DNA from: Laccaria trichodermophora
Taxonomy: Eukaryota > Basidiomycota > Agaricomycetes > Agaricales > Hydnangiaceae
NCBI GenBank assembly: GCA_018417955.1
Contig: JACTVC010000007.1
Location: 868,001-932,000 of the forward strand
Direction of reading: 5' to 3'
DNA: 64,000 nt
The notes under the pieces are model-generated. The model saw nothing but the letters and a program-made list of their open reading frames with translations. It was not told the DNA's origin and ran no database searches. A program made the translations under genes and the position numbers. The stretch's first letter is position 1. Each line of letters begins with the position of its first letter. Positions 43,161 to 54,460 of this stretch are shown piece after piece.

Positions 43161-43747
43161 TTCCAAATTTGTGTGGTCTAATAAATTATATGTGTGTTGA
43201 ATGTGGGAGGTGTCAATGAAAGTCATACAGCAAGCTGAAATGACAATGGTGTGAAGACTTGGTCACAGGTCAGTTCAAAGAGAGGAAGAATGAGTGTTAG
43301 AGACTAGAAGTGGGTGTATGTTAATGAGATTTGAGATTACTCCAGATATTCAAAGCTACCTTTGAAATCCACATACAGATACAGGAAGGGATAATAGTGC
43401 AGATGTAATAAGACCTACTCTGATAAACTGGTTTTGTAACACAGAAGTTTAGCAAGTAATTTGAGTTTATCAGGGTCACTGAATACTCTTGTTGTGAAGG
43501 CATTGAGTATGGTTTGTTAGCAAGTTGGTGGTTCAAACCAAGCTGGAGGCAAGATTACATTGCTTGCTGGTTAACCTCACCAACTGTAGCAGTAAGTGAC
43601 AAGTTGCAAGGTGAGATCCCCTGGGGTCACCTATATGGTACCTCCCACGATAACTACATACCGGAAGGTTCTGATTGATGTTATAGAGTGGGGGAGGGTG
43701 TAAGGCTGTATTAGGTATACAGCTGTCTATACTACCATATACATACA

Positions 43748-44066
43748 TGTGATATAGGATTGGAAGGGAATGCCCAGAGGCCATAGTCAAACAGTGGTAT
43801 ATAGCTAGATTTGGATATCTTACATAATATATTGATCTTTTGTCTTGAACCACCACATTGTCAGCAGTCTTGCCATCCTCTTGCACTACATGTAGTGCTT
43901 TGTATAACTGTACTTCCTACAGTATGCATAATCATGTTGGGCCAGCTGAGTATCTTGTAACTGCTCATTGCTCACTTATGGGTGTTGATCCCAGATCCAC
44001 CCATTCTTGCCTCCTCCTTCCCTCTTGGCTTCAGCTATGCGAGAAGTTCAGAGTGAACACTTCACA
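43748..44066 (-). repeat. Partial copy of the 1092-bp repeat
   Basis: Inverse match to 20709-21029 and 56240-56560, starting TGTGAAGTGTTCACTC at 44066. It leaves the shared sequence at CCTATATCACA and continues with different DNA, so it is a variant or recombined copy. It lies in the interior of the 5.76-kb element. Confidence 0.7.
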
Positions 44067-44869
44067 ATGCACCAGTAGGTGAAGGAGTAATGTGTTGCAT
44101 ATGGCCATGTTACATTAAATGAAAGACAACAGCATGTCTCTCCCAGTATCACTTTTTTGAGAAATTTCTAGAGAAGGAGTGGGGATTGTGCAGTGGAATT
44201 CTGAAGCATCAACTGGATGGATACTGGCAGGATTTCTCATGGACCAAGATCTCACTGTATTTTAGCTAATCACTGCATTATTGTTTTGGCTCACTATACA
44301 ACATTCATCAACAGCTCCCCAGATATAACACATAGATAGTGTGTTACATATCTACTATAGCAGGGATATGGGATCCTACTCTTCCTCTATATCATTTACT
44401 TTCCATTACTTAGCATTTGTGTCACATGACTCTCTTCCATACTTGTCAGTAGTAGTCATGTGACAATTCACCTTCTTACATCTCTACCACCACTGCATCT
44501 ATTGCTTTATAGCAGGTGTTCTATTGTAGCTCAAACTAATAGGCAAGTGTTATTGTGTATTAACAGGTCACTGACACTTTGCTCCAAGAGAACAAGTGTC
44601 AGCACCAGTTAATCAGGGCAGATCTTATCAGATCTGCAGTGTTATCCCTTCCTGTGTCTGTATCCAACCTCTCATGGATTTCCAAAGAGGTAGCAGGGGT
44701 TGTAGCTTTGGATTTCTATCTAGTTACTGTCATTTGTAGATAGTATAGACATATTGCATGTAGATATGGACATTGTACATGTCAGACAACATGATATTAT
44801 GATACATCATATGATATAGTCATGTGATCTGTTTTTCCAACACTACCACTACTGTCAGAAAACGAGAAG

Positions 44870-45800
44870 AAAAAATAATAGACCATTGTTACATTTGCCA
44901 TTAGAAATATATATATAAAATCAGACAAAAAGGGGGAAAATAGATATATAGTTAATATAGTAATTGATGCAAATACAGCCAGAAAAATAAGAAATTAAAT
45001 TAAATAAGGCTGGAAAATCAGAAAAACAAATGATAATAATAATAAAGTATTGTTGAAAATATTGAGGTACAAAATACAGGGTTTGTGCATATTTTGCAAT
45101 ATGGTAATCAATATAAATATATGTAGAAAAATAAGAAAAGATACAAATGATATATGATGATGTTGATGTACTGTTTACTAGGTCTGTGCATATTTCCAAA
45201 TATGGTAATTAATGAAAATATAGCCAGAAAATTAGAATAAAAAATGTACTATCATTGACAATATTGACATACTATAAACATAGTTTGTGCACATTTCCTA
45301 ATATAGTAATTGATACAAATATAGCCAGAAAAATGAGAAAATGGAGTGTTGTTGACAATATTGGGTATATACATGGCCTGTGCACATTTCTTAATGTTGT
45401 AATTAATATAATTATAATTAGTAAAATGAGAAAAAATCATGTGATGTAAATGGCTCTTCATGCACTGGTTACTTGGTCTGTGTATATTTCCAAATATAAC
45501 AAATAATAATAATATAGCTGGAAAATTAGAGCAAAAAAAAGAACAATAATAGATTATTGTGAGGAAGATTGAGGTAGTATATACATGGTTTGTGTGCATT
45601 TTGTAATATAGTAATTAATAAAAATATAGTGTGAGAATCAGAAAAGAAAACAGAAAAAAAAGAACATACATATGATTGACTGTTATTGACAATGTGGATG
45701 CATGGTGGACATGACCTGTGCATATTTCCAAATAAATTAATTTACATAAATATTGCCAGAAAATCACAATAAAATGAGTAACATTGGAGAAAATGTAGAT
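44870..45800 (+). repeat. 100-125-bp satellite, array 2
   Basis: At least seven units, with GGTCTGTGCATATTTCCAAA-like starts near 45080, 45180, 45284, 45376, 45477, 45588 and 45716 (period about 100-110 bp), each followed by ATATRGTAATTRAT and ATATAGCCAGAAAA. Orientation is opposite to array 1, adding to the palindromic layout of the carrier. Frames across it encode no recognisable protein. Confidence 0.75.
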
Positions 45801-46015
45801 GGTAATCACTGGTGATCATAATGTTGCAGGGCTTATTTCAGAGTCTATTTTGCATGAGAAATATTACTATTTTAAATGAACATTATTTATAAAATAAGGT
45901 AAAAATGAGAGAAAAAATAGGACTTCTTGTTGGGTACTGTTGTTAAGGTCTAAAATCATGTCTAAAAAGAAAATGGAAGTATTTCTAATCAAGAGATCAG
46001 AATACTGCAGGATTG

Positions 46016-46300
46016 TAGCCATTTCTGCAGAAATAGGTGAGGTACTGGCAGTCATGATGATGTTTAAGAAAGAAATTTAATATGTCATTATAGTCAACAA
46101 ACACAAATACATCACATCAAATACATTTACATGAAACATCAAACTCTGACACTCCTCAGAACTCTCTCTGGCACTCAGGAATATACCTCTATGGAAGTGA
46201 AAAGATATAGCTAGCATGGTAAATGTAACAATCTCCAGAACTCTCTCTAGCTTTCAGAAATATGGGTCTACTGCAGTGAAGAATATGGCTTGCATATTAG
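46016..46300 (-). repeat. Segment also present at 54890-55130
   Basis: Inverse match between about 45830-46300 and 54880-55320, including TCTGATGTTTCATGTAAATG and ATTTCTGTAGATATTG-like DNA. With the satellite, this makes one larger shared module of about 1.4 kb. Confidence 0.6.
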
Positions 46301-47960
46301 CCAAGATTTATTTCTGGTAATTTGCAAGAGTAATGGCATTGGTCACAATTCAGTAAGTACAGCTGGTTTATTGTATGCAATTATCAATATAAACTCAATA
46401 TAAGAGTAGTCAGTAACAAGATTCATTATGTGATAAAGCAGAATTTAGAGGCTATAACTATACAACAGATAGCTGAATACCAATAGATACAGTTGCTTGC
46501 AATATATAATCTGCTTTTTCTATGATAAAGATACAATATAAGAGTAAAAAGGCAAGTTTAGGACCAAAATCATATTTATGATAAATGTTGTAGAAAAGTT
46601 GAATCTAGAAGATAAAAGTTTGAATGGTCAGAAATTTTTGAAGTTTTTTTTTTTTGAAACTAGGACCCCAGATACTCTGTGACACTGGCAGGAAATATTT
46701 GGCCTATGTGACATGGTCAAAAGATTTCTGAGCAGTGTGACATGGCTAAAATATTTCTTAGCAGTGTGACATGACTAAAATATTTTTGAGCAATGTCACA
46801 TAGCTAAAACATTTCCTATGAGTCTGAAACACTTCAAATATTTCCTACCACTCTAACATGGTTCAAATATATCCAACCACTTTCAGATGGCTAGGATATT
46901 TTTCATTGCAAAATGTCAGCCCAAATATTTCTGGTCACAATATTGAAGGCCAAATATTTAATAATATATTTTTCTCCAGAGGCAAAAAAATAAATGGCTA
47001 AAGAACCTATTAGCCTGGATACATTCTTACATTTTACAAGGCTAATAGCTTGGTTAAGGTGGGTGACTGAAGTGGAAAGAATGATGAATGCATTGTAAAC
47101 CTGGTCAGAGGTTACCTGCAATTTCAATTGCCAATCTGGCAAGTCATTTCTGGTAAACCCCATGTTATAGATCCGTGCGCAATTAGTGGCTGAAGTCCAG
47201 GACAGTAACATCATCATAATCCACAAGCCGATAAGCTTCCATTCAGCAAATTGATGTTCTCCAACCTGTACTATATCAGGAATCTCATCATAGTAAATAC
47301 GTTGACCCTCGTGGACCCAAAAATTGTGGTGGTAGTTGACCTTACAGCCTATAATAAAATGAAATGACAAATTAGCCAATGAGAAACAATAGACAAACAA
47401 AGTCACATACACTTGCAGTAGAGGTGGATTGACCAGACAGGGATGGGACCTTTATCCATGGTAAATAAGACTGCTTGCCGTGCTTCGCATTTTTTGAGCA
47501 TCAGCTGTTGGAATCTTTTACAACTCTTGTTCATGCATAGATGAGATGGAGGGAATATTGTACAAAAGGCTGTTGTCTTTGATGAGAATGAGAAAAAAAT
47601 ATAGAGATAATACATCTTACTTATCCCTCGATGATAGCCAAATTTTTCATAATTGGAAAGTGATGGAGAGATGTTGAGATTGGTGTTCCATATCATTTGT
47701 GCAAGTATCCCCCAAATGATAATGACAGATGGCAATGATATCAAACAGGCTTCTGAGAGGAATGCTTGAATAGTTGGAGGCAGCACAGGGTGCCTATCAC
47801 CAGCAAGATTGAATGTAGCAGGCTGTGCAAGAAGAATATCATTCTTGAGCCTCGAGGCAAAGGTGATGAATTTAACAAGCTGTTCAAAGGCTACAGGTGG
47901 CTGTCCTGATGAGGAGAGAAGTTGTGAAAGGTTCAATAGTTCGGCCATTGTAAATGGCAA

Positions 47961-48500
47961 GTGCGATGGGGTCCAACATATTCATGCAGCGTGAATTTAT
48001 ACTCCTCATCACCATTGCCTCATTGTGTTCAAAATATAATCCATGTAATATTGTAGAATGTGGTGACACACTCAATTTTCTGATAAAAAGTGCCAACACC
48101 TTCATAGAAGCCGAGACCACAAGTAACTGCAGCTTCTCTGCAGGTTTCTCTGATGATGAGAACCACAAGATACCAGCTGCAGTTAGTTCTGACCACAAAT
48201 GTAGGTCATGATGTTAAATACAACAGATAAGACCTTGCCACTCTTCACCTTCCTCTGAGTCGTGTTAGTCAATTGCCAGTGATTTTGCTGCCGGACCTTT
48301 CTCAAAGCTCAATCCACATGGAGAGGAATGAAAAAGGGAATTGAATTCGAGTAGATAGGGAAGGCATCAATGAAACGAGTGAACTGTCACTCAGAACAGA
48401 TCAAGGGCAACCATCTTGTCTCAACATCTTGTGTTTATTTGTCTTAAGTACATCTATTTGTCTTGTATTTGTCTTGTATTTACCTGTCTTGTGTTTATTT
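47961..48500. other. Upstream region of the KDZ gene
   Basis: A minus-strand frame from 48198 overlaps the KDZ start in another register and reads LQLLVVSASMKVLALFIRKL; it may be decayed sequence of the same element. Repeated TTGTCTTGTATTTAC words lie at 48420-48500. No terminal repeat was identified. Confidence 0.35.
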
Positions 48501-48700
48501 GTGGTGGTTGATCATTTCAGCGAATCGACGAACTGCCGAAATTTCCAGGTCCCAGATGTCCTCATCCAGTGAGAGTCCAGTGGACTGGACTGGACTGGAC
48601 TGGGCATTGTACCAGCCAATCTGGCCTGGAAAAAGGGCCACTGGAATCCATATGGATTACATGGGGGAGGGTAAAGACCTCAATGAACAATGATGATATC
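48501..48700 (+). repeat. Terminus of ATTCC/GGACTGGACT-type element
   Basis: GGACT units (48580-48602) and GGAATCCATATGGATTACAT lead into GGGGGAGGGTAAAGACCTCA, matching the terminus at 38953. The other end is not clear. Confidence 0.45.
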
Positions 48701-48929
48701 ATTGTTGTTCATCATTATCATCATTCATCATTGATGTGAGTATTCCTTCCTCCCACTCAATCTTGCTGACAGTGAACAGTACACAGGCCACGGCACCACG
48801 ACCCATGACCCAGCCCCCACAACAATCGACCCAAGCATGCATGTTCACAACAAGGACCCACGTACACAACAAGGACCCGCATACACGATGAGCGCCTGCA
48901 TACATGACGAGCACCTGCATTGCATTGTA

Positions 48930-49510
48930 GTCTTGAAAAGCTGACAATACAAACTTTTGTAGTCTCAAATAGCAGACACTAGAAACTTTTGTAATCTAAA
49001 AAAAAGAGACACTAGAAACTTCTGTAGTCTCAAAAAGGGGACAGTAGAAACTTCTGTAGTGTCAAAAAGTGGACACTACAAACTTATATTAGTAAAATTT
49101 GTAGTCTTTAGTGAATTGTATAGTCTATTAGTAAGCTTTAAACTTTGTAAGGTATGTCCAACTTTTGTAGTCTTTTGTAGTCTATCAGTGGTCCTTATAG
49201 TCTATGTCAGACTTTTTGTAACCTTTTGCAGGCTGTCCATGTCAATTTCTCTTTTGAGGTATGCACCTTCCTTTCTGGCTCAATTTTCCCACAATATGAT
49301 AATTGTAGCCTCTTCTCTTGGCTTTCTAAATGTGTTGAAATCATCTTGTTTGGTTTTGTTTTCATGAAGAAAAATGCAAAAAAAAGCTGGTGATGAGAAC
49401 TTTCTTTTATCTCATATCTCTACAATGAAAGCACTTTACAACATAATTCAAACAGATTCAGGAAGCTACAGTGCAGGACTACAATTTTTGTTTTGGCCAT
49501 TTTAGGCAAC
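48930..49510 (-). repeat. GTAGTGTCCGC-type array plus dispersed 'GCATGCCC' repeat, copy 2
   Basis: 48930-49150 carries AAAAAG...GACACTAGAAACTT and TTTGTAGTCT units; 49190-49510 matches 37980-38310 and, inversely, 63520-63800, including TTTCTAAATGTGTTGAAATC and CAGGAAGCTACAGTGCAGGA. The order is as at 37.7-38.3 kb, so the two parts form one element type. Confidence 0.65.
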
Positions 49511-49549
49511 TGGTCATGTGACCACTCTCCTGATGACCCACCTGACAGC

Positions 49550-49735
49550 AGCCAATGAAAATGGCTGGCCTGCAATGAAAAGTATCCAATGAAATAATGC
49601 CAGCAGCAATGAAAAGCAGTCAATGAAAAGGGCTGACCTGCAATAAAAAGTATCTAATGAAATATCCTGGCCTGCAATGAAAAGCTACCAATGAAAATAC
49701 CAGCAGCAATGAAATGGTAAACTAGATGAAAAAGT
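49550..49735. repeat. AATGAAAA-type array
   Basis: Repeats of CAATGAAAAG and CCTGCAATGAAAAGTA with CAGCAGCAATG spacers. It borders the captured Ras-like exon and may be the subterminal array of the element that carries it. Confidence 0.6.
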
Positions 49736-49749
49736 GTTAATCTGCAAGT

Positions 49750-49836
49750 TCAATTGTGTTTGTGACAAGGAGTGGGCACAAGTGCTGTTTTGCCCACACC
49801 ACCATCACCAAGTACAGCAATTCTCCAGTTGTCCAT
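49750..49836 (-). pseudogene. Ras-like GTPase first-exon fragment
   Basis: ATG at 49836 begins MDNWRIAVLGDGGVGKTALV, containing the P-loop GDGGVGKTAL with the WRIAVLGDGGVGKT context of Ras/Rap-type small GTPases. After TALV the frame gives PTPCHKHN and a stop, whereas a Ras protein would continue with the switch I region, so only the first exon, perhaps with a decayed donor, is present. About 250 bp on its 5' side (to about 50090) is pyrimidine-rich on the coding strand, like a fungal leader. The remainder of the gene is absent and the AATGAAAA array follows. A captured gene fragment in a mobile element is the simplest reading. Confidence 0.65.
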
Positions 49837-50127
49837 TCTACAATTGGAGGTGAGAAGCAAGGACAGAATGCAATCTGACAGGGACAAACATCAAAAAAGG
49901 TCAGTGCAATCGTAAACAAGAGTGGGTTGAAGGTTAAAGATTTGCTGTTGACAGAGTCAGAAAGAGATGAAAATGACAGATTTCAAGGAGACGAGAAGAG
50001 CAATAAATGGCAGAGAAGAAATTGCCATAGTTGTGGAGAGGTTGTAATATTGACAGCAAGATGTGTCAGATCCACTGTCAAATAATTTAACAGTGGCTAT
50101 GTCAGACTTTTCTTATTTCAGTTACAA

Positions 50128-50289
50128 ATGGCTGGCATTATAACCGCATTAGAACACTGGTTCACTCCCATCAGGAAACAGCGCAAGGTAGAGCTTGGAG
50201 CTCCTGGAGGGGCATCTAACATTGTTAGTCAGGCCAAGCTTCTTGAAGCAGCAGAGGGACAACGTAATGAAAGATTGGAGCAAAAATGA
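50128..50289 (+). CDS. Short unrecognised frame, 53 aa
   Basis: ATG at 50128 opens MAGIITALEHWFTPIRKQRK followed by VELGAPGGASNIVSQAKLLE and an acidic/basic helix to a stop at 50287. The composition is protein-like and a pyrimidine run with CAG lies just before the ATG. It may be a first exon of a transposon or host protein, with the remainder not identifiable in the AT-rich DNA that follows. Confidence 0.3.
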   Translation: MAGIITALEHWFTPIRKQRKVELGAPGGASNIVSQAKLLEAAEGQRNERLEQK

Positions 50290-51140
50290 ATTAATAATTG
50301 GTTCCCGCTGTAATTCTCTGCTGATTTCTCTAGTTTTTCAAAGAACACTCTGGCTATATCTATTTACATGGTCTGTAGTTTTTTTCCTGCAGAAAATGAT
50401 GCAGAACAGAGGTAGGAGATATGGGTGGTGTCACGCTGTGTTGGTCAGACTGTGAATCCTCTGCAGGCACACATACAATACGTCAGAGCCTATATCGGTA
50501 AGTATAATTGCTGGAATCAATGTCACTGAGGTAATATCTAATTAATGTAGGGAAACAAGCCACAATTTAATTCAATGTGCCTCTTATTTTTTATCTGTCA
50601 ACCCATCAACTCTGTATGCTTGACCACAATCCAACCAATCTAGCACTAGTGATGTTTAGTCTATGAACTACCGAAAGGCTGGAGATGTAATGAACAGCAA
50701 GTAGGTATTATTTAGCGATGAGATTTACAGTATATAAACAAGAAAAACCAATGTCCATCAGATAGGTAGTTGGAAGTCCAAACACATATTAAGCTCCACC
50801 CACCCCTTGAGAACAGCATCCACCATATCATGCCTTACATTGCCATCCACATCCCACTAATCACAGCCACAACACCCATTGCCACCATCCCTACAAATCC
50901 ACCCCCAACCAATGTGCTTGCACCATTCTTCTTTGTCCCACCCCCATGATGTGGTCCCAGTCGAGCTACTTCCAGATGCACAAGCAGCTGCAGTCAGCGA
51001 AAACGGCTGGCTACACACAAAGACACGATGATATGGGTGAAACATATTCAACTGTATAAAATCTGATTTTCGCAATTTTACCATTTAAAATGGTCTTCTC
51101 TGTACATACACTATATACAGTTGCAATGATATAAGAGTCT
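50290..51140. other. Non-coding DNA with dispersed repeat at 51030-51137
   Basis: 51030-51137 matches 33027-33127. The rest holds short frames without recognisable features; 50780-50940 is CA/CCA-rich. Confidence 0.4.
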
Positions 51141-53395
51141 TTGAACATACCCAATTCAGTAGACTAAAAGTGCATATGCGTCGAGTCTGAACATAGGACT
51201 AAGGCCTTGGAGCTGGCAGCAGTATGTTCTGTGACATTATACTTGGAGCCTATCTAGGATTAACCCACCATGAAATAGTGTATAAAGATGCTCTAGAGTA
51301 AACCACCCAATGCAGGGACAAGATTGCATTACTACCAAGGGTTTAGAAGCATGTAATGGATTTTTAATATGGAAACTCAGACTTTATCCTGTGATAATAC
51401 TTCCAAGACTTCTAGAGGATAAACTGCATGTGGACATTGTGAAATAAATGTTCTACTACTAGAAAGACTATACTGCGACAATGTAGTATATGTATGAGGA
51501 CCAAGCATGGCCTGTGGCCATGCAAAGTGTCAAGTACAGCAATTCCTGCATACACATCAAAGAGTGATGCATAGCATCGTCCAAGACACATGAAATGCGC
51601 ACCTGGAAAGACATTAGGTAATCCATCCTGGAGACCCCCTGATAACTAAGAAAGTTATTTGAAGTCCTTCAGAGTACCATCCGATCTCCATATGATACAG
51701 AAACCGAGCCAAGGCATTTTAATCAAATAACCTCTGGAAATAAAGAAGCCAGCAGCTTGCTGCATATGTATCGGCCTGGTCATTGCTAAAATGACATGAT
51801 ACATCAAATTGGTAACTGAGGCCAAGAGAAAGAAGCATGAGGAACCGGTCCGGGCCAAGGATAATTAAAAGCCAGACTATTCCATGTACACATCAAATAC
51901 TGATGTGTTCACAAGAAAAAGATACCTACACTACAAAAACTGTAGTGTATCAACAGAAAGACACTATAAACTATACCACATGATTATTAAAAACTATTTA
52001 TATTCCATTTGTAATTTCGGACTGATATAAACCATAGAAAAACACATGTAAAAGTGTAGATAGGGGTTTTGGACACTAGTAGCTGCCATTTGCATCATGT
52101 AACACCTGGCATGTACCATAGAAGTTCCTGCTTAGCTGCCACAAATGAAATGAAATGAATTTTCATTCATTCATGGCACCTGTTTCATTCCAAGTCATTC
52201 TCATTCATTGCCATGGACAATGAAATTTTTTTTCTTTCATTTCATTTCATTTCAATTTTTTCTTCATTTCTACTGGCAAGAATGAAATTTATTTTGTTTC
52301 ATTCATTCCTGGTGACTGTTTCATTTTTTCATTTCATTCCACCATGGCAACTGTTTCATTCTTTGCTTCATTTCATTCATTCCTGGCAACTGTTTCATTT
52401 CTTTTTTCATTCATTGCTGTGGAATTTTCATTTCATTCTTTTCAGGCAGTTATTTCATCTTTGTTTCATTCTTTCAGGCAACAATTTCAATGTTTTAATA
52501 CACACCTAAATAAGGAAATGATATACAATTATACCTGATGTGTATTGTGCCCTACTGCAGTGGTGTGGGGGGGTCATATGGGGGTACTTTTGCATTTGAG
52601 GCTCCAATACATAAAAAGATAGGCATGCTGTTGTCAATTAAGGCACTTAATTATTTTGCATCAATTACATAATCATTTTCCCAGCTCTAACAATGAAATA
52701 GGCACCTGAGAAGAATGAAGCAAGGAATGAAACAGTTGCCATGGTGGAATGAAATAAAAAAATGAAACAGTTGCCAGGAATGAATGAAACGAAATAAATT
52801 ATCAAGAATGAAACAGGTGCCATGAATGAATGAAAATTCATTTCATTTCATTTGTGGCAGCTAAGCAGGAACTCCTATGGTACAGCTCAGAAGTACATGA
52901 TGTAAGTGGTAGCTACCAGTCTTTTGGAGTATAAAAGGAGTGCACTGGCAGGTCAAAAGGAAAGTAATTGTCCCCCGTTGACCAGCTAGTTGCACTCCAA
53001 GTAGAGACTTAGGAGGTGGACAGTTGTAATCAATTAAAGAAGATTTCTTCATGGTCAGAAAAGTACAGTGTGAATGAAGCCAGCATGCTTGGCAGTCAGC
53101 TTACTTGGAGACTTAAATAAGAGGTTTTTAAGCACAGTATCATTCAGATGAGACAGCATACTCATACCCTTTGTTTTGGAGTGTAGTGACATAATAAAAG
53201 CTCAAGGGAGTTATAAAAGTCTGAATAAATTTGTGTTTCGTGTCAATGAAGAAGTCTGTGTGCAAGAACTTTGCATTTGAGCAACCAGGATCCCTGAAAG
53301 ACATACTTTGTTCTATTGAACTATTCTAATACCACACCCAATAATAAAACCCAGTTTTATTACGAAAACTCTTGAGACTTAAACCTAAGAAGACA
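51140..53395 (+). repeat. LTR-like repeat copy 2, carrying an 848-bp insertion
   Basis: Related to 18835-20150 (inverse orientation), with shared blocks in order and the same end structure: ACA at 53395, four bases, then TGGTATTTCTT at 53400 as a possible primer-binding site. Without the insertion at 52074-52921 its length is about 1.4 kb, similar to copy 1. TATAAAAGG stands at 52931. The left edge is approximate. Confidence 0.5.
52074..52921. mobile_element. Inverted-repeat element with ATGAA/TTCAT arrays, 848 bp
   Basis: Ends CACTAGTAGCTGCCATT and (read inward from the right) GACTGGTAGCTACCACT are imperfect inverted repeats. Both continue through ATCATGTA, GTACCATAG, GTTCCTGCTTAGCTGCCACA and a long TTTCATTCATTC array. 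TTTTGGA lies immediately outside both ends (52067-52073, 52922-52928). No coding capacity. The start CACTAGTAGCTGC also occurs at 62408. Confidence 0.8.
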
Positions 53396-53454
53396 AAGGT
53401 GGTATTTCTTAATACCAAAGGCCCTCAAACTCTTGCACCAAGATTGTGATAGTG

Positions 53455-53478
53455 TGTGTGTGTGTGTGTGTGTGTGTT
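53455..53478. repeat. (TG)n microsatellite
   Basis: About 12 TG units. A shorter (AC)n run lies in the equivalent position next to LTR-like copy 1 (about 18751-18762), which supports both being in homologous internal regions. Confidence 0.9.
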
Positions 53479-53539
53479 AGGTGTTTAGGGTTTTCCCCGA
53501 TGCACTTGATCCTTGTTTGCGTGTTTCGCACTTTCACGT

Positions 53540-54460
53540 TCATCCCTGTGCAAAGCATATCAACGATGCTAGTGGTGGATACAGAGGTGGACACATGACA
53601 GTTGATGGTTCCATTGCCTGCAAAAATACACACCTGTGCACCACAGTTTTGGGATTCATAGTATTTGGACATGATGTAGGAGAGTTTGATGGCTGTGAAA
53701 GAGGGGGTGAATAAAGGCAAAGACGACAATGAAACTTACTCAGATCACACCCTGAGACAAGACCATATGTGCCTGCAGCACCATCTACAACAATATCAGA
53801 GCAAGTTCCATGGTGTGGCATCATTTCAACAAAAAGTGCTGGGCTTACCAAGCTGCACCACTGGGCACACGAACCATTGTGCCTCCCATTATCCCTTCCT
53901 ATACAGTCCCATCTGTTGTCGAGATTGAAGCAAACATTGTAGTGTCTTTCAAGAGTGTGATGGATGTGGTTTGAGCCCAAGGTGATGTTCTTCACACAGT
54001 CTTGATGCTTGATGAAATCATTGCTGCAAAGAGAATCAGGGTTGATCGGGAAACCAATGGATGTAGGCAAGAGGGGGCTGAATTCAGCTGGCAATTTGAA
54101 GATGACCCATACCTGAGCAACACAGAGTCCTAGTGAGAGGATGGTTGGTGAGATGAAGGAGTGAGATTTCGATGTTTAGGGCTTACCACTTAAAGGACCA
54201 CCTGTTGCAATGCTCAGGCTCTCTTGGATGAGTACTGTGCTAGACCGACTGGGAACAGCCTGTTTTACACCTTGAGAGGTAATCACAGCTGGTGCTGCTC
54301 TGACTGCATGGACGACATCTGGTGTCGGTTTCGAGGTGACTTCAGGAATTGGGGGGAGGACTTGGCTGATGCACAAGCCATATTGTGGTACACTATTGAA
54401 CGTAAGTGTCCCTAGGGTAGTGGAACAGCTGTTGGAATGTCTAACAGACAATGCAACCAA
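53540..54460 (-). CDS. Unrecognised two-exon Cys-containing gene or fragment
   Basis: A minus-strand frame at 54460-54188 (VVHAVRAAPAVITSQGVKQA, ending ATGGPLSG) meets a donor GTAAGC. About 70 bp on, an acceptor CTCAG is followed by a second open frame of about 180 codons, down to 53540, with KHQDCVKNITLGSNHIHHTL, ERHYNVCFNLDNRWDCIGRD and HHGTCSDIVVDGAAGTYGLV. The exact junction does not keep the frame at the most obvious acceptor, so decay or a different splice is possible. It contains about ten cysteines and no recognised domain. GC content is higher than nearby. It may be host or captured sequence. Confidence 0.3.

Larger units (their letters stand above)
41317..47074. mobile_element. Long-inverted-repeat element, 5.76 kb, 8-bp duplication, inside the KDZ gene
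   Basis: Arms 41317-42055 and 46337-47074 are nearly identical inverted repeats of about 739 bp. Each starts CACTTCAGTCACCCACC. GAAAGAAT occurs immediately outside both ends (41309-41316 and 47075-47082). From outside inward each arm has AT-rich DNA, an array of about 38-bp units around ATGTCACACTGCTAAGAAAT, the block CACAGAGTATCTGGGGTCCT and an A/T run. The 4.3-kb interior has no gene; it holds two inverted satellite arrays and a 319-bp repeat copy. The end and inner block match the 628-bp element at 32146. The 8-bp duplication would suit hAT- or Zisupton/KDZ-type transposases. Confidence 0.92.
40649..47960 (-). pseudogene. KDZ-type transposase, N-terminal CxC5/CxC6 part, interrupted
   Basis: Minus-strand exons at 47960-47621, 47569-47411 and from 47348 join in frame across introns of 51 nt (47620-47570) and 62 nt (47410-47349, donor GTATGT). 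The product has FEQLVKFITFASRLKNDILL, LKKCEARQAVLFTMDKG and a Cys/His block CCKVNYHHNF, then IQ/VQVGEHQF-type DIVQVGEHQFAEWKL and LLSWTSATNCARIYN. These are hallmarks of the CxC5-like domain of Kyakuja-Dileera-Zisupton transposases. The frame resumes left of the 5.76-kb insertion at 41308 (LLEDCQTQ), passes frameshifts, PELQHYCNKCTWFYS and a possible intron, and then shows the CxC6-like VVIDGVTVGHPCCGEPNCKV to a stop at 40649. The catalytic domain is absent, so the gene is both truncated and interrupted. Confidence 0.85.
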
